Shown here in pieces: positions 16,043-25,373 of a DNA stretch of 64,000 nucleotides. Position numbers and translations under genes: made by a program. The notes under the pieces were generated by a model, which saw only the letters and a program-made list of their open reading frames with translations, ran no database searches and was not told where the DNA came from. This DNA is from DASSUW01 sp963789005 (GTDB taxonomy: Bacteria > Actinomycetota > Thermoleophilia > Solirubrobacterales > Solirubrobacteraceae). The stretch lies in contig CAWBIZ010000004.1 in the NCBI GenBank assembly GCA_963789005.1, forward strand, positions 248,001-312,000, given 5' to 3'. The stretch's first letter is position 1. Each line of letters opens with the position of its first letter.

Positions 16043-16985
16043 GGGCGGCACCCGACCGCTGCGCCTCGAGCGCGGCTCCCGTCTCGTCGAGCCCGAACCG
16101 GTGCGTGATGAGCTCGCCCGCCCGGACGGCGCCGCGCTGCAGCAGCGCCAGCGCGGCACGCCACTCGGCCGGGCCTGCCGACCAGCTTGCCATCACGCGC
16201 AGCTCGCGGGAGAAGACCGTCCAGCCGTCGATCAGCAGCGGCCGCCCGGGCTCGCCGGGCGCGTAGAGGCAGAGCCGGCCGCCCGGGGCGAGCGCCTCCG
16301 CGGCGGCGGCGATCGCCTGCGGGTCGTCGGTGCAGACGACGGCGACGTCGACCGGCTCGTTGCCGTGCGCGGTGGCGCCCCAGATCTCGGCGCGCGAGAG
16401 CCGCACGGCGTCCGGCTCGCGCACCCAGACGGCGTCGACGCCGCGGGCGTGGGCGGCGGCGATGTGCAGGAGCCCGCTGCAGCCGGCGCCGACGACCAGC
16501 AGGCTGTCGCCGGGCCGCACGCCGGCCCGCTCCTGGGCGCGCAACGCGCAGGCGAGCGGCTCGGTCACGGTCGCCGTCACAGGGTCGAGCCCGTCGAGCG
16601 GCAGCAGCTCGGGCACGAGGGCGGCCTCGACGCGCACGTACTCGGCGAAGCCGCCCGGGTCGAGCGCGGTCGAGCGGAACCGCTCGCACAGCGTCTCGTG
16701 GCCGTGCCGGCAGCGGCGGCACTCGCCGCAGGGGACGTGGTGGTGGATCGCAACGAGCTCGCCCACCGGCACGCCGGTCACGCCGGCGCCGACCTCGACC
16801 ACCTCGCCGACCGGCTCGTGCCCGAGCACGGCCGGCAGCTTGCGGGTCACGTAGGAGCCGTGCACGTCCGAGCCGCAGGTCGCGCACGCCAGCACGCGGC
16901 ACACGACCTCGTCGGGCCCGCACACCGGGTCGGCGCGCTCCTCGACCACCGTCTCGCCGGGAGCGACGGTGAGCGCGACCCTCAC
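16020..16985 (-). CDS. Zinc-binding alcohol dehydrogenase (MDR superfamily)
   Basis: 321 residues. Catalytic zinc ligands Cys37 (CATCGSDVHG) and the following GHEPVGEV segment are present, and the structural-zinc cysteine cluster is intact (HVPCGECRRCRHGHETLC). The Rossmann motif is LLVVGAGCSGLL. Likely an NAD(P)-dependent polyol or sugar dehydrogenase; substrate unknown. Its GTG start overlaps the stop of a 14-residue minigene that in turn overlaps the end of mtnA, so it was probably co-translated with mtnA. Confidence 0.87.
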   Translation of the reverse strand: MRVALTVAPGETVVEERADPVCGPDEVVCRVLACATCGSDVHGSYVTRKLPAVLGHEPVGEVVEVGAGVTGVPVGELVAIHHHVPCGECRRCRHGHETLCERFRSTALDPGGFAEYVRVEAALVPELLPLDGLDPVTATVTEPLACALRAQERAGVRPGDSLLVVGAGCSGLLHIAAAHARGVDAVWVREPDAVRLSRAEIWGATAHGNEPVDVAVVCTDDPQAIAAAAEALAPGGRLCLYAPGEPGRPLLIDGWTVFSRELRVMASWSAGPAEWRAALALLQRGAVRAGELITHRFGLDETGAALEAQRSGAALKAVVEP

Positions 16986-17026
16986 GCGACGGCCGCCACG
17001 GAGCGCACGGCGACCACGACCGTCAT
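16982..17026 (-). CDS. 14-residue bridging minigene between mtnA and the dehydrogenase
   Basis: Reads MTVVVAVRSVAAVA then TGA. Its ATG overlaps the mtnA stop (ATGA) and its stop overlaps the dehydrogenase GTG (GTGA). Its 3' end resembles the 3' end of mtnA (VDSVARVA-stop versus VRSVAAVA-stop), suggesting a small duplication. It may do no more than pass ribosomes from one gene to the next. Confidence 0.3.
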   Translation of the reverse strand: MTVVVAVRSVAAVA

Positions 17027-17902
17027 GCCACGCGCGCCACGGAGTCGACCGTCACCGGCGAGGCGACGCCGCGCTCGGTCACGAGCGCCCACACGAGCTC
17101 GGCGGGCGTCACGTCGAACGCCGGGTTGCGGCACGCCGTGCCGGCGACCGTCAGCAGCGCTCCGGCCGCCGAGCGCACCTCGTCGGCCGGCCGCTCCTCG
17201 ATCTCGATCGAGTCGCCGGTGGGGAGCCGCAGGTCGACCGACGACGACGGCCCGGCGGCCACGAACGGGACGCCCGCGGCGTGTGCCGCCAGCGCAAGCC
17301 CGTAGGTGCCGACCTTGTTGGCGACGTCGCCGTTGGCCGCCACCCGGTCGAAGCCGGTCACCACGGCGGAGGCGGCACCGCCGCGGAGCAGGCCGGCGGC
17401 GGCCGCGTCGACGAGCAGGGCGTGCTCGATGCCCAGCCGCCGCAGCTCCCACACCGTCAGCCGCGCGCCCTGCAGGAGCGGCCGCGCCTCGCAGGCGAGC
17501 ACGTGCACCTCGCGGCGGTCGGCGAGCGCGGCGATCACGCCGAGCCCGGTCCCGCGGCCGGACGCGGCCAGCGCCCCCGAGTTGCAGTGGGTCATCACCG
17601 TGACCGGGCCGTCCGGGAGCACCGCTTCGAGCGCGTCGGCGCCGTGCCGCGCGAGCGCCGCGCTCGAGCGTCTCGATGGTCGGGTCGCGCCCGACCTCCA
17701 TCGCCAGCCCGTACGCGGCTGCGACGCCGATCAGCGGCGCGCCGCGCACCGCCAGCCGCCGGATCGCGTCCGCTGTGTCCGCGGCGCCCGACAGGGTGAG
17801 CACCGCCTCCTCAGCCGGCAGCCGCGTCTGGTCGAGGATCCGCAGCGCCGTCCCGTCCCAGTGCAGCGGCGGGGGAGCATCGACGCGGGGCGGGGCGACC
17901 AT
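17023..17902 (-). pseudogene. mtnA: Broken S-methyl-5-thioribose-1-phosphate isomerase
   Basis: MtnA isomerises methylthioribose-1-phosphate in the methionine salvage pathway. The N-terminal part (HWDGTALRILDQTRLPAEEA to GVAAAYGLAMEVGRDPTIET) reads from 17902 to about 17660; the C-terminal part, with active-site Cys in VMTHCNSGALA and Asp in TGFDRVAANGDVANKVG, reads in another frame down to 17023. Besides the frame change near 17655-17670, roughly 50-60 residues normally found between these parts, including the RPTAVNL-type segment, are missing. The total (about 290 residues) is shorter than the usual 340-350. It is most likely inactive. A TAGCAT hexamer 8 bases before the ATG looks like an intact promoter, so decay may be recent. 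Confidence 0.82.
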
Positions 17903-17910
17903 CCGCCACG

Positions 17911-18749
<839 letters not shown>

Positions 18750-18753
<4 letters not shown>

Positions 18754-19607
18754 GCGGCGGCGCGCGCGTGATCGCCGTCTTCGCGCTGCAGGAGTCGCTG
18801 CGGCGGCGGGTGTTCGTCGTCGTCGGCCTGCTGACCGTCGCCTTCCTGGCGCTCTACGGGCTCGGGACGTGGCAGCTGTTCACGTCCGTCGGCGAGTTCG
18901 ACGAGCCGATCGAGGGCGTGGAGGCGAAGACCGTCGCGGCGGCCACGATCCTCGGCCTGGCGATGTTCGCCACGCTCTTCCTCGGGTGCATCCTGGCCGT
19001 GTTCCTCACCCTCGGCGCCATACGCGGGGATGCCGAGCGCGGCCTGCTCCAGCCGGTGCTGGTACGCCCGCTGCGCCGGCGCACGGTGCTGCTCGGCCGC
19101 TTCGCCGGCGCCGCGGGCGTCTGCGCGATGTACGTGATCGCCGTCTACCTGGCGGCGGTCGTCATCACCTGGGCGTTCAGCGACTGGTGGCCGGACCGCA
19201 CCGTGGTGCCCGCGCTCCGGCTCGCCGTCGCCGTGACCGTGCTGACCGCGCTCTCGCTCGCCGGCTCGGTCGTGCTGTCTTCGACGGCCAACGGGATCGC
19301 GGTCTTCATGCTCTTCGGCGCCGGCCTCGTGGCCGGGCTGCTCGGCCAGATCGGCGAGGCGCTCGGCTCGCGCACGCTCGACGACGTCGCCAACGTCGTG
19401 AGCTGGGCGCTGCCCTTCGAGGCGCTCTACCAGGCGGCGCTCGCGGCGCTGACCGCCGACACCCGCGGCTTCACCCGCCTGGCGATCGATCTCGGCCCGT
19501 TCGGAGGAGCGGAGAGCGCCGGCCCGCTGCTGTGGCCCTACACGCTCGCGTACGTGCTCGCCGTCGGCGCCGCCGCCGCCGCGGCGTTCGCCCGACGCGA
19601 CCTATGA
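18750..19607 (+). CDS. ABC-2 type transporter permease
   Basis: 285 residues with about six membrane helices, for example VFVVVGLLTVAFLALYGLG, ATILGLAMFATLFLGCILAV and AVFMLFGAGLVAGLLG. The GDAERGLLQPVLVRPLRR segment after the second helix is the usual cytoplasmic loop of ABC-2 permeases. It partners the upstream ATPase. The last six bases overlap the convergent glutaredoxin gene. Confidence 0.88.
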
Positions 19608-20018
19608 GCGGTCGACGAGGTCGTTCTGGATCTGGAGCGGCGGGGCGCCCGGCTCAGCCGCCTTCGGGGCGTGGTCCGGGGCCTCGGCCGGCTGCTCCAC
19701 GCCCATGACCTCGAACAACTCGCCGGTCTCGTACATCTCGGTCACGATGTCGCAGCCACCGACGAGCTCGCCCTTGACGAACAGCTGGGGGATCGTCGGC
19801 CAGTTCGAGATCGTCGACAGCTCCTGGCGGATCCGCGGGTCCGGGAGGATGTCGACGGCCGCGAACGGGTGTCCGACGGCGTCGAGGGCGGCGACGGTCC
19901 GTGCGGAGAACCCGCACGCGGGGCGCTCCGGCGTGCCCTTCATGAAGAGGATCACGTCGTGGTCGCGGATCGCCCCGGCGATCGCCTCGCGGATGGGGTT
20001 CTCGGTCGTCTCGGTCAT
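19602..20018 (-). CDS. grxD: Monothiol glutaredoxin Grx4/GrxD type
   Basis: 138 residues. The CGFS active site (PACGFSARTV, Cys35) marks the monothiol class that binds and passes a [2Fe-2S] cluster. The glutathione-binding WPTIPQLFVKGELVGGCDI motif is intact. A non-conserved 35-residue tail follows. Start ATG 20018 was chosen; an upstream start would run through the end of bolA. The bolA stop is one base before this ATG, giving a BolA-Grx4 pair, a known iron-sulfur trafficking complex. Confidence 0.92.
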   Translation of the reverse strand: MTETTENPIREAIAGAIRDHDVILFMKGTPERPACGFSARTVAALDAVGHPFAAVDILPDPRIRQELSTISNWPTIPQLFVKGELVGGCDIVTEMYETGELFEVMGVEQPAEAPDHAPKAAEPGAPPLQIQNDLVDRS

Positions 20019-20019
20019 G

Positions 20020-20247
20020 TCACTCCGCTCGCGTTTCGAGGGACAGTGCGTGGATCGGGCCACCGATCTCGGAGCCGAACACCGCGTAGACGCGCCGGTG
20101 CTGCTCGATCCGGCTCAGGTCCGCGAACTCGGGCGCGGCGACGGCGGCGCGGAAATGGTCCCCGCCGCCCGTGAGATCGGTGACCTCGGCGCGTGCGCCG
20201 GGGATCGCCGCCTCGATCCGCTGCCTCAGGTCTTCGGTGGTCGGCAC
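20020..20247 (-). CDS. bolA: BolA family protein
   Basis: 75 residues. It has the BolA core (GDHFRAAVAAPEFADLSRIEQHRRVY, with the conserved HFxxxVxxxxF pattern and R-I-x-x-H) and ends IHALSLETRAE, as most BolA proteins do. It acts with the monothiol glutaredoxin encoded next. A TACTCT hexamer lies 8 bases before the GTG start, suggesting a leaderless message divergent from the IscA-type gene. Confidence 0.9.
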   Translation of the reverse strand: MPTTEDLRQRIEAAIPGARAEVTDLTGGGDHFRAAVAAPEFADLSRIEQHRRVYAVFGSEIGGPIHALSLETRAE

Positions 20248-20285
20248 CGATAGAGAGAGTAGCGAGCGCTATCCTTTCTGAAGCG

Positions 20286-20639
20286 ATGATCACCTTCACC
20301 GACAAGGGCGCCGAGAAGGTGCAGGAGTTCCTGTCCAGCCAGGGCGCCGAGATCCAGACCTCCGGCCTGCGGGTCGGCGTCCGCGGCGGCGGCTGCTCCG
20401 GCTTCCAGTACGCGCTCGCGTTCGACACCCAGCGTGACGGCGACGAGGTGTTCATGGATCACGGCCTTCGGATCCTCGTCGACGGTCCGAGCCTCCCGTA
20501 CGTGCGCGGTGCCGTGGTCGACTACATCGACGGCATGCAGGGCGCCGGCTTCAAGGTCGACAACCCCAACGTGATCGCTGCATGCGGCTGCGGCTCCTCG
20601 TTCCGCGTAGCGGACGAGGAAGAGGTCTCGGCGGTCTAG
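20286..20639 (+). CDS. HesB/IscA/ErpA-type iron-sulfur carrier
   Basis: 117 residues. The three cluster-binding cysteines are present: one in GVRGGGCSGFQY (Cys37) and two in AACGCGSSF near the C terminus. A-type carriers deliver [2Fe-2S] or [4Fe-4S] clusters to target enzymes. A TATCCT hexamer (20270-20275) lies 10 bases upstream. The position next to bolA-grxD makes a compact divergent iron-sulfur locus. Confidence 0.93.
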   Translation: MITFTDKGAEKVQEFLSSQGAEIQTSGLRVGVRGGGCSGFQYALAFDTQRDGDEVFMDHGLRILVDGPSLPYVRGAVVDYIDGMQGAGFKVDNPNVIAACGCGSSFRVADEEEVSAV

Positions 20640-21904
20640 CTCTCGCGGCCGTCGTCGCCGTCGTCCTTCTCGCGTTCGCGGGGAGCGACGGGGATGAGCC
20701 GCGCGTGGCCGCACCCCCGACGCCCAGCCCGACGCCCACGCCGGCGCCGCTCGACGAGCCGGCCGACGGACCGTCGCTCGCCCTCGGCGTCACCGAGCAG
20801 AACCCGAACCTGCTCGTCCCGCTCGCCCCCGCGGCGGCGGGCGAACCGTGGAGCCGCTGGCGCGACGAGCTGACGCGCGTCGACCCCGCCGTCTACCGCC
20901 TGCTGGTGGTGTGGTACGAGGTCCAGCCCTCCCCCGACGCGCCGGCCAACATGGCGATCCCACAGACCGGGTGCGGGCGCGAGCGGCCGCCGTGCGCCGA
21001 GTACGCGGGCGTGCGCGACCAGCTGAAGGCGCTCGCCGCCCGCCAGCGCGAGGGCGGCTGGGAGGGCCTGCTCAGCATCACCGGCACGCCCGAGTGGGCC
21101 GCCGGGCCTGCGAGCGGGTGCCCCGGCAGCCGCCAGACGGGCGGCCCGCGCGCCGACACGCTGCCCGCCTATCGCGCCCTGCTGGCCGCGGTCTTCGCGA
21201 CCGCCGACGAGGTCGGCGCGAGCCTGAAGTACGTCAGCCCCTGGAACGAGCCCAACCACCCCTATTTCCTCTCGCCCCAGCGCGCGAGCTGCGACGCCGC
21301 CGCGGAGCCGCGGGCCGTCGCGCCCTACGCGCGCCTGGTGCGCGCCGCCCAGGCCGAGATGGGCGACCGCGAGCTCGCGCTCGGCGATGCGGCCGGCGTG
21401 GTCGACCCGCAGGCGCGGGCGCTGTCGATCGGCGAGCTGATCGGCGGGCTCCCGCGCGACCTCGTGTGCGACGCCCCGGTGTGGTCCCAGCACGGGTACG
21501 TCGGCGGTCGCGACCCGGTCGCCGCGGCGACCCGCGCCCTCGACGCCCGCGGGTGCCCGCGCGAGCACGCCGTCTGGATCACGGAGACCGGCGTCGGCAC
21601 CGCCCCCAGCGGGCTCTCGTTCGCCCGCGAGGTCGGCAGCGAGCGCGAGGGCTGCCGCCTGCTCCACGACCGCCTTTCGGCCTGGTACGACGACCCGCGC
21701 GTGACCGTCGCGATGCAGTACACGCTGCGCGAGGACCACCTGTTCCCGACCGGGCTCGTGACCACCGACCTGAGGCGCGCGCGGGCGGCGCTGGGGGAGT
21801 GGCAGGCATGGGGCGCGCGTGAAGACCGCGGCGTCGCCGCCGCCGGACGTCAGCTGCTGACGCTCAGCCGGCCGCGCTCAGCAGCCACAGCGCGAGCGTG
21901 GTGA
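20582..21904 (+). CDS. Secreted glycoside-hydrolase-like protein
   Basis: 440 residues. An arginine-rich N terminus and a hydrophobic stretch (LALAAVVAVVLLAFA) form a signal peptide or anchor, followed by a Pro/Thr linker. The rest looks like a clan GH-A TIM barrel: SPWNEPNHPYF carries the asparagine-glutamate pair of the acid/base position and WITETGVGT a possible nucleophile glutamate. Substrate unknown. The start lies 58 bases inside the IscA-type gene; a later start would remove the signal peptide, so I kept it. Its 3' end overlaps a minus-strand gene. Confidence 0.7.
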   Translation: MRLRLLVPRSGRGRGLGGLALAAVVAVVLLAFAGSDGDEPRVAAPPTPSPTPTPAPLDEPADGPSLALGVTEQNPNLLVPLAPAAAGEPWSRWRDELTRVDPAVYRLLVVWYEVQPSPDAPANMAIPQTGCGRERPPCAEYAGVRDQLKALAARQREGGWEGLLSITGTPEWAAGPASGCPGSRQTGGPRADTLPAYRALLAAVFATADEVGASLKYVSPWNEPNHPYFLSPQRASCDAAAEPRAVAPYARLVRAAQAEMGDRELALGDAAGVVDPQARALSIGELIGGLPRDLVCDAPVWSQHGYVGGRDPVAAATRALDARGCPREHAVWITETGVGTAPSGLSFAREVGSEREGCRLLHDRLSAWYDDPRVTVAMQYTLREDHLFPTGLVTTDLRRARAALGEWQAWGAREDRGVAAAGRQLLTLSRPRSAATARAW

Positions 21905-23222
21905 AGCCCACCATGATCCCCAGCATCCAGTACTGGGAACGCACGGCGAGCTTCGCCTGCCCGTACAGGGCCAGCGCGCGGTCGTGCGCGAGCACCAGCC
22001 CGGCCACATGCCCGAGCACGACGCAGCCCACCATGGCGTACCACTGGCCGTTCTGGGAGAGCAGCGAGTAGTCGATTCCCGAGCTCGCCGTGCCGAACAG
22101 GTCCCAGCCCTGGCCGAAGGGGTCGGAGGAGAGGTAGATGATCTGCTGGCCGCTGAACAACAGGTACGTCAGGTAGTGGGCGGCGACATAGGCGGCCGCG
22201 ATGGGAACGAGCGTGTGCACGAACGCCCGCCGCAGCTCCCCAGCGGAGAAGCCGCCGCCGACCGAGCGCGCGCCCTCCATCCCCAGCCAGTAGAAGCCGG
22301 ACACCACCCCGACGCCCGCGAGCAGGCCGAGCGTGCCGGCGAGCTTGATCCCGCCGCTCGCGCCGACCCCCAGCTCGGCGAAGGCGTCGACGAGCCACGT
22401 CTCGATGTTCGGCCATGCGGTCCCCTGCTCGAACCCGTCAAACGTGACCGTGCCGATCATCACGGCCAGCAGCGCGACGGTTCCGGCGGCGGGGTCGAGT
22501 CGCGGCAGCCCGCTCAGCAGGGGGCGCCACCCGACGACGCCGTCGCGCGTCTCGAACGGGCTGAGGCGAGCGAACAGGTTGAAGTAGACGGAGAACGCCT
22601 CGCCGCGGCGCGTCCACATCTCGACGCCCCACACCGCCTGGGCGGCCAGCGTCACGATCGTGTAGCCGACCACGAGCGCCCCAATCGTCCGCGGGAGCAC
22701 CGTCCAGTCGCTCACGAGCTCGACCCAGGTGAACGCGAGCAGGCCGATCGCGGCCGGCCACCGCCCCAGGCGCTCGGGGTAGGGGCGGTGCAGCGGCGCG
22801 CGGCGGCCGAGCATCGCCCCGGTCGCGCGGCCGATCGCCCGCCAGGGGTTGAACGGCCGGAAGACGTCGCCGAACAGCAGCGACGCGAACACGAAGCCAA
22901 CCCAGCAGATGATGAAGACGAAGGTGGGCGTGAAGTTGCCGGCGCCGGAGTCGAGCCCGACGAACGCGGCCACGATCACGAGCGCGAGCATCGCCACGCC
23001 GATCGCGCCGCACGCGACGTCCACCCCCCTGCTGCCCAGGAACCGCCCGAAGCCGAACGGCAGCGGGCGCCAGGAGGGCTTCTCGAGTCGTGGCCGCGGC
23101 CACAGCACGGCGAGCGCGGCGAACGAGATCACGAGCACCGCGGCTGCCGCCCAGCCGAACAGCCACTCGGGGATCGGCAGGTTCTGCCGGGCGCTCAGGC
23201 CGCTGTGCGCGAGCAGCCACAT
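21864..23222 (-). CDS. Polytopic membrane protein of unknown function
   Basis: 452 residues with 10 or more predicted membrane helices (WLFGWAAAAVLVISFAALAV, IGVAMLALVIVAAFVGL, GTLGLLAGVGVVSGFYWLG and others). Conserved-looking motifs are DVFRPFNPWRAIGR, VSVYFNLFARLSPFE-like (FSVYFNLFARLSPF) and SDPFGQGWDLFGT. Actinobacterial relatives are, from memory, often annotated fenitrothion hydrolase, which is not convincing evidence of function. Its start is 4 bases after the thioredoxin-fold lipoprotein stop, so the two are probably one unit. Confidence 0.75.
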   Translation of the reverse strand: MWLLAHSGLSARQNLPIPEWLFGWAAAAVLVISFAALAVLWPRPRLEKPSWRPLPFGFGRFLGSRGVDVACGAIGVAMLALVIVAAFVGLDSGAGNFTPTFVFIICWVGFVFASLLFGDVFRPFNPWRAIGRATGAMLGRRAPLHRPYPERLGRWPAAIGLLAFTWVELVSDWTVLPRTIGALVVGYTIVTLAAQAVWGVEMWTRRGEAFSVYFNLFARLSPFETRDGVVGWRPLLSGLPRLDPAAGTVALLAVMIGTVTFDGFEQGTAWPNIETWLVDAFAELGVGASGGIKLAGTLGLLAGVGVVSGFYWLGMEGARSVGGGFSAGELRRAFVHTLVPIAAAYVAAHYLTYLLFSGQQIIYLSSDPFGQGWDLFGTASSGIDYSLLSQNGQWYAMVGCVVLGHVAGLVLAHDRALALYGQAKLAVRSQYWMLGIMVGFTTLALWLLSAAG

Positions 23223-23225
23223 GAT

Positions 23226-24227
23226 CTAGAGCGCGGTCTTGAGCGCGTTCTCGAACGCCGCCAGGCCGAACGATCCCTCGAGCCGCGCCGTGACCCGCCC
23301 GCGCTCGTCCATGACGAACAGCCACGGCTCGGTGGGCAGCCGGAACGCGGCCAGCGGCTCCCGCAACCCGGCGTTCGGGTCGTTGTCGACGTAGACCTCC
23401 TGATGGATGAACTCCATCCGGTCGCCGTACTCGGCCTGCAGCTGCAGCGCGACGTCGGTCACCGGCCCGCAGACGCGCGACTGGCACAGCTGGGGCGTCG
23501 CGAACAGCAGCGCCACCGGCTTCGAGCCCACGACCTCGTCGAACGAGCGCTCGTGCATCTCGCTCGGCGGGGTGCGGGTGTCGAGCAGGTCCCGGTTGCC
23601 CTTGACGGACTCGAGCGTGTCGGTCTCCACCTCGGGAGCGGCCTCGCCGACGTCCGGGATCGGGTCGGCCTGCTTCGTGCGCACCTTGATCTCCGCGGGC
23701 GCCGCGACGTACCCGTCGCCGCGGCGCGTCACGACCAGCAGCGACTGGGTGCCCTTGCGCCGGAACGGCACCTGGGCCTGGTACACGGCGGCGAACGGGT
23801 CGGTCTCCTCGGCCGCCTGGCGGGAGCGGTAGCGGGCCTCGGTGATGAGCACGTCGGCGGGCGCGACGAACGGGCCCTGGGCGGGCGACTCGGGCGTCGG
23901 CGCGATGTACACCGCGGTCGGCCCGTACACGAACTGCCCCTGGTCGTCGATCATCCCGAACGCCAGCCGGCCGGGGCCGACGGTGAACACCGACGTCGCG
24001 AGCCCGACCTCGACCGACCCTCCGCCGCGGATCTCGTCGGCGACCTCCTGCAGCGTGCGCCCGCCGGCGGCGGGGAAGTCGGACGCCTGGACGGCCTGGG
24101 CCGTGCGCACCTGCTCGCGCAGCCCGCCCTCCGCGGGCACCTGCTCGACTCCGTCCTCCGACGACGAGTCGCCGCCCCCGCACCCGCCCAGCGCGAGCAG
24201 CATCCCGACGACCACCAGCCTCCTCAT
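23226..24227 (-). CDS. Lipoprotein with C-terminal thioredoxin-like domain
   Basis: 333 residues starting MRRLVVVGMLLALGGCGGG, a clear lipobox. The middle section (residues about 60-200) has no recognised domain. The last 120 residues read as a thioredoxin-like fold (KPVALLFATPQLCQSRVCGP, then FRLPTEPWLFVMDERGRV), with two cysteines spaced CxxxxC, not CxxC. Probably an extracytoplasmic redox or binding protein working with the membrane protein downstream. The start overlaps the stop of the glycosylase (ATGA). Confidence 0.78.
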   Translation of the reverse strand: MRRLVVVGMLLALGGCGGGDSSSEDGVEQVPAEGGLREQVRTAQAVQASDFPAAGGRTLQEVADEIRGGGSVEVGLATSVFTVGPGRLAFGMIDDQGQFVYGPTAVYIAPTPESPAQGPFVAPADVLITEARYRSRQAAEETDPFAAVYQAQVPFRRKGTQSLLVVTRRGDGYVAAPAEIKVRTKQADPIPDVGEAAPEVETDTLESVKGNRDLLDTRTPPSEMHERSFDEVVGSKPVALLFATPQLCQSRVCGPVTDVALQLQAEYGDRMEFIHQEVYVDNDPNAGLREPLAAFRLPTEPWLFVMDERGRVTARLEGSFGLAAFENALKTAL

Positions 24228-24862
24228 CAGTCCGATGAGGATAGGGGCTCGTTGTCCAGGCTCCGCCACAGGTACAGGCAGGCGCGCGTGCGATGCGGTC
24301 GCCACGGCTCGGCCAGCAGCTCGAGATCTGCGGGCGTAGGCGGGGCGTCGAGCCCGTACGCGCGCATCGCCGCGTTGCGCACCCCGAGGTCACCCGTGGG
24401 CAGCACGTCCGGGCGGTGGAGCGTGAACATCAGGAACATGTGGGCGGTCCACTCGCCGATGCCCTTGACGGCGGTCAGCTCGCGGATCACCTCGCCGTCC
24501 GGCAGGTCGTCGAGCCGGTCGAGCTCGATCTCGCCGGCGAGCACGTGCTCCGCCAGCGACCGCAGGTACGTGACCTTGGCGCGCGAGAACCCGCACGCCG
24601 CCCGCAGCGCCTCGGGATCGTCGGCGAGGATCTGCTCCGGCGTCGGCGTGTGACCGCCGAAGCGCTCCACCAGCCGGCCCCAGATCGACGCCGCCGCCTT
24701 GACCGAGAGCTGCTGCCCGGTGATCGAGCGCACCAGCGCCGCGTAGCGCTCCTCGGGGCGGCCGCGGCCGTCGCGCTCGGTGGGCAGCGGGCCGCCGAAG
24801 TCGGCGATCAGGCCCGCCATCACCGGGTCCGAGCGGTGGAGATGGGCGTCCGGGCCTCGCAC
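24227..24862 (-). CDS. DNA-3-methyladenine glycosylase II (AlkA-like)
   Basis: 211 residues, HhH-GPD superfamily. The helix-hairpin-helix is LTAVKGIGEWTAHMFLMF and the catalytic aspartate follows in LPTGDLGVRNA; SITGQQLSVKAA is the usual first conserved segment. The enzyme removes alkylated bases during base-excision repair. GTG 24862 was chosen because it begins the conserved part and lies 8 bases after a TAGCCT hexamer on the minus strand; upstream in-frame codons are low-complexity and cross the divergent gene. Confidence 0.88.
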   Translation of the reverse strand: MRGPDAHLHRSDPVMAGLIADFGGPLPTERDGRGRPEERYAALVRSITGQQLSVKAAASIWGRLVERFGGHTPTPEQILADDPEALRAACGFSRAKVTYLRSLAEHVLAGEIELDRLDDLPDGEVIRELTAVKGIGEWTAHMFLMFTLHRPDVLPTGDLGVRNAAMRAYGLDAPPTPADLELLAEPWRPHRTRACLYLWRSLDNEPLSSSD

Positions 24863-24870
24863 GGCGGGGC

Positions 24871-24880
24871 AGGCTAGCCT
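24871..24880. promoter_or_regulatory. Palindromic shared -10 element for two divergent leaderless genes
   Basis: AGGCTAGCCT is a perfect palindrome that gives TAGCCT on both strands: 7 bases before the ATG at 24888 (plus) and 8 bases before the GTG at 24862 (minus). The gap between the two start codons is only 25 bases, so one site would serve two opposite promoters. Confidence 0.6.
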
Positions 24881-24887
24881 GATCGCG

Positions 24888-25373
24888 ATGGGCCGCTTCG
24901 CTCCGCCCGCGCTCGTCGCGGCGCTGCTCGTGCTCGCCGGCTGCGGGGGCGGCGGCGAGGACAGCCCGACGAAGGAGCGCTTCGTCGCCGACGCCAACCG
25001 GATCTGCCGCGAGGGGGAGGCGAAGATCGCCGAGGTCGCGAGCGAGCAGCAGTCACGACTGCGCGAGCAGGCGGACCAGCAGCGGGCGATCGCGGACGCG
25101 CTCGACGCGACCGCAGAGGCGTACGAGCCCTACTTCGCGCGCCTGCGCGAGCTCGACGCCCCGGGCGACCTCGAGCAGGACTGGAGCGCGTTCCTCGACC
25201 GCGTCGGGGAGGCGTTCGACCGCATCCCGGAGCTCGCCGACGCCACCCGCGAGCGCGACGAGGCCAAGCTCACCGAGCTGACCACGAGGTTCTCCCAGAT
25301 TGCAGCCGACACACGCCCGTTCGCCCAGCAGAACGGGCTCAGCGACTGCCTGCCGGACTCATCTCAGCGGTGA
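24888..25373 (+). CDS. Small lipoprotein with helical domain
   Basis: 161 residues. The N terminus ALVAALLVLAGCGGGG is a lipobox, giving a lipid-anchored extracytoplasmic protein. The remainder is charged and helical (KIAEVASEQQSRLREQADQQ), with cysteines in ANRICREGE and GLSDCLP that could form a disulfide. This pattern (FVADANxIC near the anchor, C near the end) recurs in small actinobacterial lipoproteins of unknown function. The 3' end overlaps hemQ by 35 bases. Confidence 0.75.
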   Translation: MGRFAPPALVAALLVLAGCGGGGEDSPTKERFVADANRICREGEAKIAEVASEQQSRLREQADQQRAIADALDATAEAYEPYFARLRELDAPGDLEQDWSAFLDRVGEAFDRIPELADATRERDEAKLTELTTRFSQIAADTRPFAQQNGLSDCLPDSSQR

